Source: Chamaea fasciata
Lineage: Eukaryota; Chordata; Aves; Passeriformes; Sylviidae
DNA length: 64,000 nucleotides
NCBI GenBank assembly: GCA_029207755.1
Contig: JARCOQ010000025.1
Span: 3,154,820 to 3,218,819, forward strand
Direction: 5' to 3'
Positions 63,563 through 64,000 of this stretch are shown here, piece after piece. Every line of letters begins with the position of its first letter. The stretch's first letter is position 1. A program made the position numbers and the translations under genes. The notes under the pieces were generated by a model. That model saw only the letters and a list, made by a program, of their open reading frames with translations. It ran no database searches and was not told where the DNA came from.

Positions 63563-64000
63563 CTAGGAGAGAGAAGAGGGCGAGTTAGCTGGCTGCAAAC
63601 AAGAGCTTTGATCAAGAAAATAATTATCTTTTTAAAAGCAGGCTCAACTTAAAGCCAGGTTCTGCTGTTATTCATCTCCCCCTGGCAGCACCCTGAGATG
63701 CAAACAGCCCCTCCAGGAGCTGCTCTGGGAGCAGCCCTGAGGAAAAACACACCAGTGATGGAGCTGATGATGGATGTGTTCAGCTGCGGAGTGAAAATTG
63801 GGCTGGATGTTTTAACAGCTCCTGTTTGAGGAGCTTCACAGTGATCTTTACACTCCAGTGCTGCCTCTCGCTGCCCACCAGGGTCACTTGAAATATCCCA
63901 GCACAGCCAGGGAGGGAATGAACCCTCCTGGAGGGCTGGGCACAATTCAAACCTAGGGAACACTGCTGCCCCCAGAACTCCTGGCACAGCTGAAACAGGA

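Noticed and set aside
63563..64000. LEMD2 exon 1 with the LEM domain
   Set aside because: No LEM-like or Arg-rich coding segment is seen before the right edge; the sequence looks intronic.

Overview
This is a vertebrate genomic window, almost certainly from a bird. It is GC-rich and gene-dense, with very short introns (several under 100 bp), many GC-rich minisatellites, CR1 LINE 3' ends and ERV LTRs. Together these suggest an avian microchromosome, possibly of a passerine or other neoavian; the lineage call is inference from the flavour of the LTRs. No bacterial, plasmid or phage system is present.

Four protein-coding genes were resolved exon by exon from splice sites, reading phase and similarity to known families. 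(1) ITPR3 (+), the inositol 1,4,5-trisphosphate receptor type 3: 56 coding exons at 1677-29626, giving about 2,610 residues. Only about the first 53 residues lie upstream of the window. (2) UQCC2 (-), a mitochondrial complex III assembly factor: 4 coding exons at 31516-35450, 125 aa, complete. (3) IP6K3 (-), inositol hexakisphosphate kinase 3: 5 coding exons at 38227-46043, 389 aa, complete. (4) LEMD2 (-), an inner nuclear membrane LEM protein: the last 8 coding exons at 55462-63562. The first exon, which should carry the LEM domain and TM1, lies beyond the right edge. Order and orientation match the human 6p21.31 block ITPR3-UQCC2-IP6K3-LEMD2, which supports orthology.

Layout: 1-1676 is an ITPR3 intron with minisatellites and a CpG-rich patch. 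1677-30.5 kb is ITPR3. 30.5-31.4 kb is the short gap between two convergent 3' ends. 31.4-35.5 kb is UQCC2, with a CpG promoter carrying three GTCACGTG boxes spaced 21 bp apart. 35.6-36.7 kb is a CR1 interrupted by a solo LTR, followed by a second CR1. 37.2-46.1 kb is IP6K3 coding sequence plus 3' UTR, with a possible 5' non-coding exon near 49.8 kb. 50-53.6 kb is intergenic with minisatellites and a MEF2/E-box cluster. 53.6-64 kb is LEMD2.

ITPR3 and IP6K3 both belong to inositol phosphate signalling: an IP3-gated ER calcium channel and an InsP6 kinase. UQCC2 and LEMD2 are housekeeping genes for respiratory chain assembly and the nuclear envelope. I see no new multi-gene system. The most unusual local structures are a 72-bp tandem repeat that copies a LEMD2 exon/donor junction into its own intron, the periodic E-box trio, the LTR-in-CR1 nest with a near-matching target duplication, and a GC-AG intron in ITPR3.
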